Positions 48,701 to 62,484 of a DNA stretch of 64,000 bases are shown here, piece by piece. The notes under the pieces were generated by a model that worked only from the letters and a program-made list of their open reading frames with translations, searched no databases and had not been told where the DNA came from. The stretch lies in the NCBI GenBank assembly GCA_013397115.1, contig VWZW01001228.1:1790200-1854199 (forward strand), in the 5' to 3' direction. This stretch comes from Edolisoma coerulescens. Taxonomy: Eukaryota > Chordata > Aves > Passeriformes > Campephagidae. Both the position numbers and the translations under genes were made by a program. Each line of letters starts with the position of its first letter. Position 1 is the first letter of the stretch.

Positions 48701-51359
48701 TAGGAAGTCAAATTCTTAGTAAAGTGAAATTATGGGGTTTTTTTCAAGAAAAGCCAAAAACAAACAAACAAAAAAAAAACTCTGTGACAGATGAAGCCCT
48801 GTGTATGCAGCTCTACCACTGCCTTAGCTGTTATTTAAGCCCTAAAAATAAGGAGCCTCTAAAATTTAAAAAAGTAATAACATTTTCTTGCTTTTCTAAT
48901 GGACAGAAATAAAATGGAAGCTGGTTTGATGCACTAGTTTTGTGGGGCTTTTCAGTGATTTCCCATAGAAAATACTATTCTATATAAAACCTTTCCATTT
49001 CCCTTCAGTATCTGTTAAATATAAAATAAATCAGAACTTTCAAAGGATCACAAAACTTGAGCTCACATAGAGCTTATTGATTTTCACTGGATTTGTATTG
49101 GCTTCTGATAGATATGAGTGGAATTATTATTTTAAGTATATACATCAGAAGTTTGGCAGTACTAGTAATTGTTAAATTAATTATACCACCACCACCAAGT
49201 ATAAAAGATTGAGCCAAACTAAGATTTATCATCACTGACAAGCCAAAGTTGTTAACAGCAAAATAGTCATAATGAAGAAATGTTTTTGTTAGGAATCTGC
49301 CATAATAGACTAGATTAATCATCTAGTTGCTATTCCTGTGAACAGTTCAGAAGGATACTGGCTTCTCCTCATTCAGTTTTGCTAATATTGCTGTAGAATA
49401 ACATCAATCAAATACAGAATCAGAACTGTCAACAGAATTCTGCTTATTCTTAAATTAAAATATATATTTTGCTTTTCATTGCCTTTTTCTCTTCCAGCTT
49501 TTCCAAAACTACCTTTGATGTCTTTACTTCTTCCTAAGTTATACCTTGGTTTTCACCCTGAAGAGCTCATTCTGAGTAAACCCTTAAGTTTTCACTGATT
49601 TTCATTAAAATCACCATTGCAGCATTTCACAGGAGTCTGCCAACACTAAGGATCCTGCCTTATTCTACAAATGCTTATATTGGTTACAGTGAGCTAAGAA
49701 AACAGGAATTTCTTTACTCATCTGCCCAGTTTTTTTTTCTACACAGCAACAAAACAAAATATTCTCCTCAGTGCTGACCCTAGTTACTCCTCCTTGAAGA
49801 GAGTTTACCAGCATATAGGAAAAGCTATATGCTACATTTTATTTGCCAAAAGTCATATATTCTTAAAGACTACAAACTGTTGATCTATAAAATGGACAGT
49901 GAGGGCCTTGTAATGAAACAACAGCCATTTTGCATTGCAGTGACTTTCAAAGTATATTTAGACTGAAAAATAATTGTATGTTCCCCAATTGAAAATATAA
50001 ATTCTCTCCACTACTATTGTTGTCTGACTTTATTTGGGTGATAAAGCCATTTTAAAGCAGATACTAAGATGCAGGGTGGTTTCACTTACAGCTTTTAATA
50101 CTGACATATAGGTGGAAAAAGAGCTGTCATGCTACAGACTAGCTTTGAAATTGAGGGAAGATGGCAGGTTGCTTTTAGAACACTTCCTTCTCCAGAATCA
50201 GCATTTTGATGAATAACTACCAATAAGTGTACTGATAGTAGCATGCATGCCAGAAAATGCTTTGATCCACGTAACACATTTTTTTCAAGTACACATTGCT
50301 GAGACCTCAGGGGGGAAAAACCCCAAAACCAAAAACCTGGTGTGAGTGCCTGAATTAGGTCCTCAGACCTGCATTTGTACTGGTAGAAAAGTTGGGTTCA
50401 TTTCTCAAGTCTTTGAGAAGAAGGTAACTAAAAATAAAATTGCTCCGAGCTAATATTGAGACTCAGACAGAGACAGTCATAATTTTAAGATGAGAGATGC
50501 AAAACGTGAGCTAAGTCAGCTCAAGAACAGGGAAGCAGACTTGTAGCCCATCACCTTCGGCATGGATCTTTGGAGATAAGGCATCATTAACAGAAGGATA
50601 ACAACTACCTCAGTGATGGTAATGGTCATTTGGCTGAGCTGGAAGGGTATTGGGAAGCATGCAGCAGCATTCTTATCCTATTAGGGCAGACATTCAAACC
50701 TCATATTGGCATTAAAAGTTCTCTTGCTTTACTGGTAATAAATGGAAATTCTAATGTTTGTAGTAACAGGCATGATACCTTAGCCATGAACTCTCTGGGG
50801 TCTCTTTGAAAGCTTTCTAGTTCTGTGGGCAGTGTGATCACTAACATAAAAACAGGGCTGCAAAATAGGCAATGGGAGAAAATAATTCTCCGAAAAGGCC
50901 AAGTCCTTCTATCTATTACACCTAAAAGTTCATTCATTGGCTTGGTGAAGTGGAGTGGCTTCAACAGAAATTAAGAGTGGTGCCATAGTGCATATTTTGG
51001 CCTGTAAATGTGTCTGTGAGTTGATACTGAGCCAATTACAAGAGAATCTGCCAGTCTTAGAAAAATTAATGAGAAAGAATGCAATACTTTTTCCGTTTTC
51101 TTAATAACATTTTCTTGAACTAAAAATACTAATATCTTTTCCCTTTCTCTCTTAGTCCCACTCAGTGTTATTTAAATTTTGAAGATTTGAAAAAATCTGA
51201 AAAGTATTTTTGACAGAATCCATTTCCTATTCATGCTTTGTTGGTATATATATTTATGTGTATTTTTCACATATGAGGCCTAGAGAAGAATAAGGACTGA
51301 AAATCTGAGGAAGAGCGAAGTTATAGCTAGATATGCAACTCTTTTGCCATTTTGCTCAG

Positions 51360-51638
51360 GTTGCAAGGAGATGGCCCTGTGTTCATGAACAAGTTCAAGT
51401 TGTGCCAGGGGTGGTTTAGATTGGATGGTAGGAAAACATTTTTCACAGAAAACATTGTCAAGGACTGAAACAGGCTGCCTAAGGAAGTTGTGGAGTCATT
51501 ATCCCTGGAGTTGTTTAAAAGATGTGTAGATGTGGCACTTAGGGACAGGGTTTACTGGTGGACTTGGCAGTGCTGAGTTAATGGCTGAACTCAATGTTCT
51601 TATGAGTTCTTTTCCAACCTAAATGATTGTATGATTCT
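51360..51638 (+). mobile_element. CR1 LINE 3' fragment inside IGF1 intron 3
   Basis: Landmarks: CAAGTTGTGCCAGGGGTGGT, TTAGATTGGATGGTAGGAAA, ACTGAAACAGGCTGCCTAAG, GAAGTTGTGGAGTCATTATC, CTGGAGTTGTTTAAAAGATG and the tail TTCCAACCTAAATGATTGTA. It is antisense to IGF1. It resembles the copy at 62485 more than those at 26981 and 30755. Confidence 0.93.
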
Positions 51639-54600
51639 TTTTTAACTGGATTTTAAAATCAGCCTTACCAGTCTTCACATTCAGTGGTAATTTTCAAGGT
51701 ACCTTGTAAACTGATAAGAGCTTTAGGACATTGTTTCTGTGACACTGTTTCATTTGAAAAGGTCACAGTCTTCTCTCATGCACAGTTGTGGAATTTGCTC
51801 AGTTATTTCCTTTGGTAGGGCAGCTGTTTTTCAAAGTGCTACTCACTAGTTTTCCAAATTGCTGTTAAAATTTAGTTCACTTAAGGGTAATTGACTAAAC
51901 TTTAGCACTTTTCAGAAGAGAAAGAAACAAATGAAAGAAAAGCTAAATGGTACCATGACAATGAAGACAGGACTATAACTCCCCTTCTTGCTCTTGTTTT
52001 GCACTTTAAGACTCTAAATATAGTGTAAAACTAGGATAAACCACTACTTTGCTTTCCAGCAGAAATACTGAAACTGTAAAGAAGAGAAGATCCCTATCCC
52101 ACTGAACTAAGATCTTCTACCAAATTGTGCGTAGCAGGAATGATCTGCCCAAGGAACTGGGGAAATCGACCGCTTAAGCACTAGAAACACTTAAACAAAA
52201 ACCCAACTACTTTATTTGTCGTTTAAATTTTAAAAAGATTATGAGGACATGTTAAACAAAGACTCTATCAGATGTATGAAATGCATAAGAAACTGATTGT
52301 CTATGAAATCTGAGAGGAGCTGTACAACATCTTATATATTATACCTAATCCTACCTTACATCTTAGATACAAATAAGAAAATTTTGAAGAGGTCATATAT
52401 ATATTATCATAGGTATAAATATATTCGTTTTCTGTGAATAAGATATAGATCTCTTATATAATATTGAGAAAGAAACAAATTGTTTACCTGAAAAATAATT
52501 TAAGTTAAGCATATCTATTTTTTTAGTTAATATCAGGGGCATATCAACACTATGAACTAGCTAAATACATTCGTCTTGGGAGAGTCTGTCCAAAAAGTGT
52601 TTGAACATAGTTGCCTTAATGGTGGCATTTACAACTGACTGCAAAAAGAAAAGAGAAAGAAAAAAATTAAATGAGAATATGTTCCAGTTTTTCCTAGTGA
52701 ATTCAGCTTCTCTTCCCTCCACAGTATTTTCCTTTTATCTATCATAAATCTGAATAACAGTTTCTCCGACCCCTTCTCTCTTTTCGTTTCCTCAATCTAA
52801 TTTTCTCTATCTGCAGATAAAAAAGAAAATTTTTTTGTATTTCCCATCAAATTTGTTATTTTATGGCCAAGTTCCTATCGAGAAGCATTTATGGTTTCTT
52901 TGTTCAACACGCTCCTTTTCACATACAATTTCTTTGAAGGTGTTGTTTTCTTTAATATCAATTTATCTCTAATTTCATTTTCTCTTCCATCTTCTCAAAA
53001 TTCCATCCTTTATTTGTGATGCACATTAGTTCCTTCAGTTTTAAAATATTTTACATCTTCTCAACCTCTTTGATCTTATTCCCTCCCCCCCTTTTTTTTT
53101 CTCTTGTGCTCTTCATTGTGCCTCTACTGCCCTTTTCACCTCTTGATTTTTTCCCTTTTTAATTTCTGGGATGATTTCTTCAGCAGCTAGGCTCTCCCAG
53201 TTACATACCCCATGTATTTTTTTCCTTCTTCCGGTACCCCTCCTGAGTGCTACCTCCCCTGATGCTGCAGAAAGATACAAGGTCTTTCCTGTCTGTAAAA
53301 AACAGTGCTCTTCTGCCTATGTTTTGAACTGGGAAGAGGACAGCTGCCTAAAGATGACATCATTCCTTAGTCCTCCAAGGAAAGTGGTGTGGAGATCCAT
53401 CAAAGAGCTGGCAGGTATCTTGTCTCCTTTACTCGAATGTTTTATCCATCGCCTTAGCAACGAGCATGGGAAGGAGCACACAGATTCCTGGCCAAGCCTG
53501 TTTTCTTCTCTTCCAGCCAGCCTTAGGTTTATGTGTGCCCAGACAGGAATAAACCTAAAACAGGAGTCTCTTGTCTACAGTTGAGCTCTACCTGAAGAAG
53601 TTTTCACTTGTTGCTCTGTGTGCCTTTTGAGGTCTAAAGGGCTGAGGTGATACGTCCCAAGAAGGATCATGCAGACACTGATTTTTGGAAAACTCTTCAG
53701 GACGAGGGGAAAGGATTCCATTCTATGGATTGACTTATGGAAAAGAATGGATGCTGGAATGATTACGATAGTTCTTTTCATAAAGTTGATATTAAGGATT
53801 TTAATGTACAGCACTGGTTTCCGGGCTTCCTATGAAATCTTAGGTTCCATGTTTTGCAAGTAAAATTTTTCAGATAACTGCAGGAGCGGTGCCAACATAT
53901 GTGTAGGACAGACAGGGTCAACAGCAATAAAATAAATCACAGGAGACTTACAGCAGAAGACAGATAATATGTAAAACAGATGTTCAGACCTCAAACAGGA
54001 GAGACAGTTGGACATGAGCTTAATTGTAGCCTAGTCTAAGATGGGTTTTCTGAACTATAGGCTCTGTTGATACACATATGTACAGTATATCTGGTATCAG
54101 AGGAACAAAAATCTGGAAACTCAGAACTCCACAACTATATAAATAATACCAATCAACATTGGAAGTGCTTGGAGAACATACATATTAAACTTTAAATAGT
54201 AAAAATGAGTATGCAGTGATTGCAGTGACTATCCATTTAATTTTGTTTTGATAAATTAAAAAAAAAAGGCAAAAATAATGAAGAAAAAAAAGATTTGTTC
54301 ATTTAAATGTAAAATGAATAGTAGAATGACTGATTTCCTTCTTGAGCACTCACTCTACCTCTCCCTAAAAGTGGAAGATGAGTGAAGAGATTCTGGATAG
54401 ATGAGTTGCTAAACATCCAGTGTTTTGTTTCTCTTTTGAAAGAAGTCTTAGGGGATATTTATGATTGGGTGACGCGGGTACTTGTCACTTACTACCCTAT
54501 GGCAGGATAAAACCTCACAGCTACTAGCTTAGCAATTCCATGTTTTATTCAGTGTTCTAAGAGATGAGATGGAACACACCACTTCCTACTTTTTTCCCAC

Positions 54601-54712
54601 CTTGGAAACTAATTTCCAAAGTTCCACTAGATCTAGTAGGCATAGCACATCAATTGCTTTCTATGTTAGCGGCCTTGATAGAATTTTATTTCCCTAAAAT
54701 AAGTAGGGATTT

Positions 54713-54751
54713 TTTGGTTGGTGTTTGGTTTGGTTGTTTGTTGGTTGTTGT
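54713..54751. repeat. G/T-rich low-complexity tract next to IGF1 exon donor
   Basis: GGTTGG, GTTTGG and GTTTGT units on the plus strand (CCAAC/AAACC on the IGF1 sense strand), starting about 24 bases inside the intron from the 5' splice site. Confidence 0.85.
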
Positions 54752-54774
54752 GAATTTTCCCCAGCCTGGCCTAC

Positions 54775-54956
54775 CTTTTGTGCTTTTGGCATGTCGGTGT
54801 GGCGCTGAGCACGTACGGACCGTGCGGATTTAGGTGGCTTTATTGGAGCACAATACATCTCCAGCCTCCTCAGGTCACAACTCTGGAAGCAGCATTCGTC
54901 CACTATTCCCTTGTGGTGTAAGCGTCTACTGCTGGATCCATACCCTGTGGGCTTAC
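54775..54956 (-). CDS. IGF1: IGF1 exon 3: C, A and D domains and start of the E peptide
   Basis: IGF1 encodes insulin-like growth factor 1, a secreted growth hormone-induced ligand of the IGF1 receptor. This 182-base exon has the same length as the human one. It opens with GT AAG after acceptor GTGTTTTGAATAG, completing a split Ser codon and Lys, then PTGYGSSSRRLHHK (B-domain end and C domain), GIVDECCFQSCDLRRLEMYCA (the A domain, with its four Cys), PIKPPKSA (D domain), and RSVRAQRHTDMPKAQK (E peptide). The convertase site around KSAR-SVR is intact. Donor is AAG|GTAGGC. LHHK in place of the mammalian APQT, and Gln for Arg in CCFQSC, are the chicken-type residues. An ATG-initiated ORF that begins inside it is only the exon read from an out-of-context Met. 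The preceding exon (signal peptide, most of the B domain) is not in the window. Confidence 0.97.
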
Positions 54957-57900
54957 CTATTCAAAACACAAAGGGAAAGATTTTATGTTAGAAAGAAAAT
55001 GCAAAGGCCTCAGGAACAGTCATGTTATTAAGCTGTATTATGTTAGCTGAATCACCAATGACCATTGTAGAGCCTGCCTGTGTGCATCTATTCTAAGACC
55101 CTGTTCTCAGATACACCTTTGAAAGATATTCCTGGAAATGGACAGCTTTGATCTCTGTCTATGGGTGGTGGCTATTTAAGCATTTAAGCAAATCTATGCC
55201 GCCTTAGAAAATTATTATTAAAATATTTTCTTCAATTGCCTGAGCCTCGAAAATGGAGAGGGAGGAAGCTGAAATCTGACATTCAGAAACCTTACAAAGG
55301 AAGTTTGTAATTTAGCTTTTGCATGAAAACTGATTGTTGAACCACCTGAGGTAGCTGGTGTGTAAAGACCATAGATCACGACTGTGTTCTAGACAAGTAT
55401 TTCATAATAAAAAAGGCTACACCGAGGTACTGTGTGTAGTCAGAATGTGCTCCAAAGGGGAAATAAATCCTGTGTACAACTGCACAGGCTGTAAGGTCTG
55501 CAAGCTCAAAAGTGGGAAGCAGGAATCGAGGTAACAAAGTAACCAATGAAATAGGAAGGTTGATGGAACAGATGAAAACAGAAGATTTTTATATTCCATA
55601 GATTTGCACAAGATAAGAAATGGGACTGACACAGCATGGCTTTCCCGTGTTTGCATTTGCACCAGGCATCTGTGGAAACTACTTAATTGGCAAATATTTT
55701 GCATTTTTCACTCAACTCCAGTAAAGGCCAACATTTTCATTCATACAACTCTTACACACTTACATTTTAGTCTTTTTCTCCCCTGTGGTTTATGATTTCC
55801 TTAGTAACTGCTGAATTCTCTGCTATCCTACGCAGAGATTAAAGGCCCATTATTGTCTGGGATTGTTTGTACACAACCCAGTCGGATGTGCAGTTTCCCT
55901 CTTATGACTAACTATAAATGAAGGAACAGTAAATTCACAAAAAATAAGTAGTTGCTTACTTACTATATCTATTTTAAAATTCTAGTAGAATTTGATTTCA
56001 GAGAGTAAAATTCTGAAAAGATTAAGTGTTTTGTTTTGACATTTTCAGCATTAAATGTTTCCATTTACAGAATGATCCACATTGGTTCAGAACTGAAAAA
56101 TATGGAAAAAAAAGACAAGCGTGCCAAGAGCCAAAAAATGAAGTAACTTGATTCAGTCATCTCTACCAATTTCTTTTCTTGCCTTTTTTTTTTTTTCTCT
56201 TTTCTCCTTCTCAGTTATATCACTGGGACCAAAAATCTGTTATTCACAGAGTTTGGCAGGAGTTTATGTTTGAAGAATTACTCAAGTTAGATAAAGGATA
56301 AGGATATCAAAAAAGATGAATATTCAGTTTCTCTTCGGGAAATTTTTGCCCCCAATGCTTATACAGCAAAGTCTAGATTGATTTCCATGTGTTTTTCCTG
56401 CAGTGGTCAATTTGAAAAGACAGCACTACATTTTACTGTTCACTATGATTAAAACATGTATCCACTGATGAAGAACCCTTGAGGCCTCAGAACATCAGAA
56501 AATGAAAAGACCTCTAGTGGTACAGTACATCTCACATTTTAGCCAGCAATTCAGCCAGCTAAGAACTAACTATCCCTATGAGCTTTGTAAACCCAGAAAA
56601 CAGGTTTTTAAAATGTCTTTTCTTTTTTTTTTGTCCCAGGGACTATAAATTAAACAAAAAGAAAAACATGCTTAGTTAGTATATTGCAATCCACTGGAGG
56701 CCTCTATATTGTACACTGCCTGTTAAATTATTTGTTTCATAAGACTAAACAGAACAGTGAGCCAGGAGTAGATTACAGTAATATTTTGGTTTGTCTGTAT
56801 GTGGATGTTGTTTTATGTGTATCACTGAAAAGTATTCTAAATACTAAGATGTGGAGTTTGGTTTGGTTTTTTTTTTTTCCCCCAGACTATTTTCCCTCAC
56901 TGAGTTATAATCTGAAATACAAGCTTTTCCCTGGAAATTTTTCCTGAAATCTGTTAATCTGGTTGTTTTAGCCTAAACTTTTAAAATTTAGCACTCATGA
57001 TAAAGTGTGGAGTGTCATTACTTTGCAGTATACCCACATTTTGTCTTGCTCCCATTTAAAGCATGGAAGGGCAAATTCTGTTCCTGGATATGCAGGTGTA
57101 ACTCTTCCTAAAAGATCCAGCTGAACTATAGGTGCAAGAACTGATTAGTAAAGCCTCCCTTTCTTTTATCTGTCTGTCAATTTCTCATAAACAAGCATAC
57201 CCTAAAAGCTTCTGTTCAAGTTATTTTACCCTTCAGTGTCCAAATTTATTCATTTATAAAGTTGATAAAATACCTTTACTAACCTATGTCTGTTGCCTGA
57301 TTTATTTAGTAATCAGTAGCAACCTTTTTCCTCACCATCATATGCATAAATAATTAACACAAATACTGAATCCTGGAATCTTTCTGGTGAAAATCTCAGG
57401 GTACTTCAAAATCATTTTTTGTGTAGCCAGACCAAAGATATCTAGGTGTTATTTTTCTTTCTTACAGAATAATAATTTTATGAAAGGTTGTATAATGTCT
57501 AATAGCTCTTTAAAAAGCCTGTATGGTACATGTAAGAAGATGGGAATGGAATCTCTGTCACGTCAGTGATGGTGTCGGCTATGAAACGTGACATTAACTT
57601 ATTTGTAGGCCTTAATATTCGTGCATCACATGGCATACTAAATGCTCATCCTTTGTATAAAGAAAACATTAGTATTGAGAAGTCAGAATTTTTTCTTTCA
57701 AGAAATGTTTTCCCAAGGCTTTTGAAAGACCTAAGCAATCAAATATACTTAAGATTTGTGTGATGTAGAAAGTGATATTGCCTAAAGTGCTGTACAACAG
57801 AGAGAGCAAATTAACAGAAAAAAATATTCCTTTTCAGTAATCATGATCCACAATCATGATTGAGAAGTATCTGATGACTAAAGTAACTTTAAAGCAATAG

Positions 57901-60214
57901 ATTTTAAACTGCTGCTGACCTCTTAAGTGCTGCAGTATACAAAGATGCTATCACAGAGAAAGATGAGATAAAGAATTACAAGGAGATAGCACCACTTCTA
58001 CAGATGTTATCACTATTTGGCCCATCTGTTCTGGCAGGACTGCAGGATCAGATGGTCCCAGTTCATCAAGTTACCAAAGTATGCACTTAGATCTAGGCAA
58101 ATATTCAAGCTCCTACGTGGTGTGTTGGACTAAATCGCATATGAAATGGTGAGCCCATGCCTGAGTGCTGTCCTACATAGGGACTGATATAACTAAGCAC
58201 TTAAGTTAATTTCTAGACAAAAATCTATAGTGATGAATAAATGGCTGCTGGTTCTGCATTTTTAATATAATTTCTTAATTTTTTTAAAAAAATATTGCCT
58301 TCAGTATGGACTGCACCTTCTGTGTCACTATACTGGGAACCCATATACTTCTTTCTCATCTTTCTGACATAATTTGAGTGCTGCCTTCCAGCTGTTATCA
58401 AAAGTTCCTTATATTTACTCAACCTTCAAAGTGCTGCCTGTGGCTATACAACAGTCCTAGGCATTCCTTTTTGCTGATGTACACTGATTTCCTTGGAGGT
58501 TTCTTTCCTTTTTTGTCAGTTGCTAGCTCAAAAGAATTTCATATCATGTAGGTCGAAGTTTACTTAATAGAATATTTGGCTCTTATTTAATCTACTTTAT
58601 CAAATCTGTGGATGTTTCTTTTAGTGTGCGACGAGCAGCTACAAAGTCTAGTCACACTGTTCTGAAGTGCCCTGAAAGCAGGCCAAGGTATAGGATTCCA
58701 ATAGTTAGACAGCTGGCTTCTGCACTAACAGCACTTCCCTTTAAATGATGCAAAGTCAGTGGAGTAATTCAGCAGGACTTGTTTACGCTTGGTTTCTGTT
58801 CTTCCTCATCCCTCCAAAATACCCTACTGTTGCTGCCACAGGTTCTGCTCTACCAATGGTTTCAATGTAAGAAGCACTCGGTGTAGGTGGACTACAGAAG
58901 TTTCAAATGTCAAGTTATCTAGGCGTTCTGGGTAGAATCATAATCTACTGTTGTAGTATTAAAATTAGAAATTACATGAGAACTAGCCCAGGATAAATGA
59001 AAAGCTTATCTACTCTAGGACTCTAGGAAAGAACGGGAGTTATGTGTCCTGGAACTTTTATGTGACTCTTTGTCTTTGCTATTGTGTCTCTTTTAACCAA
59101 GCAGTAGAACTCAAGAGTGCCATGTAGACTGTAATTCAGAAATACATCATAAATCTGAAAAACAGTGGATTTAATCTAGTATTAGAGTCAATCTTCAGCT
59201 GCAACTGCAGCTTTTAAAGTATGGTGGAAGTCTATTGACCTATTAGAGTGCTATAGTGTTGTAGCAAGAAACCCAAAATGTTTACATCAAAACATCAGGG
59301 TAAGGTACAATTTGGAAGCACTGATAGCAGCTTACAGTATCAGGATGTATGGGAGCATATCCTGTAAGGCAGCAGGTCGGTCAGACAGAGTTGTCCTGTG
59401 GCCTGAACAACAGGGTAAGAGTTTGTGGTGCTGTATTACAACACAGTAATTGAACAAGTACATCCTGTGTGCTGGATCCAGACTGGAAGCTGGTGGTTGG
59501 AGAGGTTTTGAGTTGCATGTGCTCTCTGCCTTATGGTGGCACAGAAGGCTAGGGATGCTGAGTTTGAGATTCATCTTGCTCATCCCTTGTCTCTGGAAAT
59601 TAGGGATCTAGTTTAAGATAGTGAATTCAACAGGCAGGTGTATGGAGAGCGAATTATTCCTGTATTGAATGCTTTGCTTAAAATTAAATTTATTCTTGTC
59701 CTCTGAAAGAAATGGTCTTCTTTCATCAACTACAGATAAAGCTAATTAATCTAGTCTTAGCATATATGCGCAGCTTCTTCTAGGAAATGGAACTCAAGGA
59801 AAATGAATTATATTAAAAATTATTTGTCCTAAATGACAGAACTTATGCACCTGGTGGAGTAAAAGCCATTCTCTTTCATTTCCAATTTATCAATTAAATG
59901 TAATGACAAATTGTTCTAAAGAACGCGCCAGCTAGTGTACAGTTTAATTATCTATCTCTGTACCTCTTTGACTACATTCTCTATGTTAGTCTAGTATTTC
60001 TGTCTATTTTTGCATTATAAATGCCTGCATATGCAAAATAGGAGACTGTTGATATCACTTTTCATCTTCTTGTAATCTTGAACAAATGGATTAGTGTATA
60101 TTGGTAATAGTTCTTGAGGGTGCTCTGGAATTTCTTGTCTGTATTTGAAAAATTATGAGTCAATGTTCAATCAGCAGGAAATGCCTGGGTTTTGATACTT
60201 CTATGAAGTGTTAA

Positions 60215-60250
60215 AACAAACAAGCAAATAAACAAACAAGCAAATAACAA
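60215..60250. repeat. (CAAA)n-like microsatellite
   Basis: AAACAAACAAGCAAATAAACAAACAAGCAAATAACAAA-type repeat with an inner duplicated unit (AAACAAACAAGCAAATA seen twice). Confidence 0.8.
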
Positions 60251-62484
60251 ATCTTGGGGATTGTTGTAAAGTCCCTCACCAGAAATACCTCAAGGTTTAA
60301 ATGTGCAAAGTAGGCAATCTGATTTTCATGTAAATAAGTTGCATGCATTTTGAAGTGACAATATTTAATATTTAGTTTCCATTTTCCTTCAATGTTTTGT
60401 TAATGCAAAAAAATTATTATGCTTAGACTGATTTTTGTTTGTATTCATCAAAATGAGCATATATTAGCATCTATAAATGCTCAATGAATGGATGCCCTAG
60501 CTCTGAAATCTAATTTAATATGCATGAGAATAGAGGATAAGCTTTATCAGTATGCACAAGTAAAATCTTTATGAAAGCATATGCATTTGTTAATATTGAG
60601 ATATTACACTACAGCTACTGCTTTGTGGAATACTAGATTGTATTAACTACTGAGTCCAAAGCAGAAAGTTGTTTGCTCTTTGCTCTGAAATCCTGGGCGA
60701 GTGAGACTGGGAAAACATGGACACTCAGTATTGATCTATAGGAGAAATCTATCAGGACTTCACAGAGTGTTTTGCCTGAATAAGTGAGATTTATAAGCTT
60801 TACCTTTTGAAAAAAAATTATAACTCTTATGTTTCAAATGCAGAGTAAAATAACTATTTCACTTCTTTAAAGTCAGTGAGACAAGTGTAGCTTTATTCCA
60901 GAAGACGTCTTAATTTGTAATTTGTATGTCTATGTTTATTTAGTTTGTCACATAGTTAAATATTTTTTTTTCTTCTAGAAATATCCCTTCAGAAACATTT
61001 TTTTTCCCCTTCATCTTGTATAGAATTGGGAAGAAATTCTTCTCTTCTCCTAAACTTATTCTCAAAGTACAGCACTTGTAACAATTTCCTCTCACATACA
61101 GGAGTGCTGTGCTCTGCCCTTGTTATGGAATAGCTGCTTTGGAGGTCATCAAGTGTGCTAAGCGTGTGATAGAGCCATTGTGCTTCACACGGTGATTCCC
61201 AAGCCTTTTGCAATGTGTGAGGAGAAAGAGCTGTAGTTTTGAGTGTTGTACTGGGATATGAAGCAGGAATTTCAGAGTTTAGATACTTTTGAGGAAAGAA
61301 AATTGGAAAAAGAATGGGAAACAATATAATGTCTTATTTTACACCAATTCAGTGCTCTGGAGGGTGAAAACCTTGCTGACCTAGCACAATTTACAAGCCT
61401 ACATCAGATTCCAGGGCTGGAAAGTGCCAGATGCTGCCAAAAAATATATACTTTGGCAAGGGAAATGCTTTGCTGAAGAGAAATTCACTATTGCAAGAAT
61501 AGCCAGGTTGATCAGGGTTTAGGACAAGATAATTAGAAGCCATTAGGTCATTGTTACATTTGAATATTGCCCCTTAAAGTGCATTGAGGAGGGCAACGAT
61601 AATACAGACATCCATCCATAACGAAAATACATTCTCTCCCCATCTTGTACATGCTCTCACAGGAAATAATTACTGCTTACCCTTGTATGTGGTGGAAGTA
61701 GGAACAGTCATGATAGAAACTTTCATATCCTTCTTATCCCAAGCCAATGTAAAACTGCATTTTATTTGGATTACCAAATTAATAACAATGAAGCCCTATA
61801 ACTGGATGAAACTGTAGCATTGCTGAAGTCACTGGTAAATCTTTTAGTGCAGTCAGGATTATGTCTTGATGAATCAGATGCCAGAAGTTACTTAACCTGA
61901 TCCAAGGTCTACTAAAATCAATGGAAAGATTTCCATTGTCCTTAGTAGGCTTTTCAACGTGCTGGTACTGAACACTTGCTTTTTCTTCCAAGCTTACAGT
62001 TCAATAAGTAAATACTGTCTTAGTGGCATCTAAAGAGATTGCAGGGAGTGGGTGTGATGAGATTCCTTGAAGGAGGTGAGAAGAAGAGGATACTGATGTA
62101 CAGTGTGAAGCAGAATGACTGATATGTGGTTAATGCCACTGACCACATAACAAGCAGTACATTGCTTTGCACTTTGTAATCAGAATTTTTAGCTCTGTAG
62201 TTACTCTTTCTCAGCTGTGCTCTGAGACATGAACGCAAATAGCAAATGACAAACATGGTGCTCTTGCATTTTGGCATCATCATCTGATTAGAGGCAGAAG
62301 GTGGGAATGTCTGTTCCAGGTCCCATCTAATACCTTTCCCATTCCCCAGGAGTGCACATATTGACACACGTTACAATTTTAATTTTTATTTATACAGAAT
62401 AGTCCTTACAGGAGGATAAGTAGGTGGGCATGGGCCAGTGTCACCTACCAGAGAGGCAGACAATTTTCATTCCCATATTAGAAA

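Larger units (their letters stand above)
47904..54774 (-). other. IGF1: IGF1 intron 3 (between E-peptide exons)
   Basis: 6,871-bp phase 0 intron, donor GTAGGC at 54774 and acceptor TTTCAG at 47904. It holds a three-copy tandem repeat (48655-48700), a CR1 fragment (51360-51638), a pyrimidine-rich stretch of about 52690-53170, and a 137-codon plus-strand ORF (53171-53584). No counterpart of the mammalian exon that makes the Eb/Ec (mechano growth factor) tail was recognised. Confidence 0.9.

Noticed and set aside
47904..54774. Search for the mammalian-type Eb/Ec (mechano growth factor) IGF1 exon
   Set aside because: No minus-strand frame with the expected basic, Gln/Lys-rich tail was seen in this intron.
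57840..57862. Short inverted repeats around ATCATGAT
   Set aside because: Too short and AT-rich to distinguish from chance; no hairpin gene recognised.
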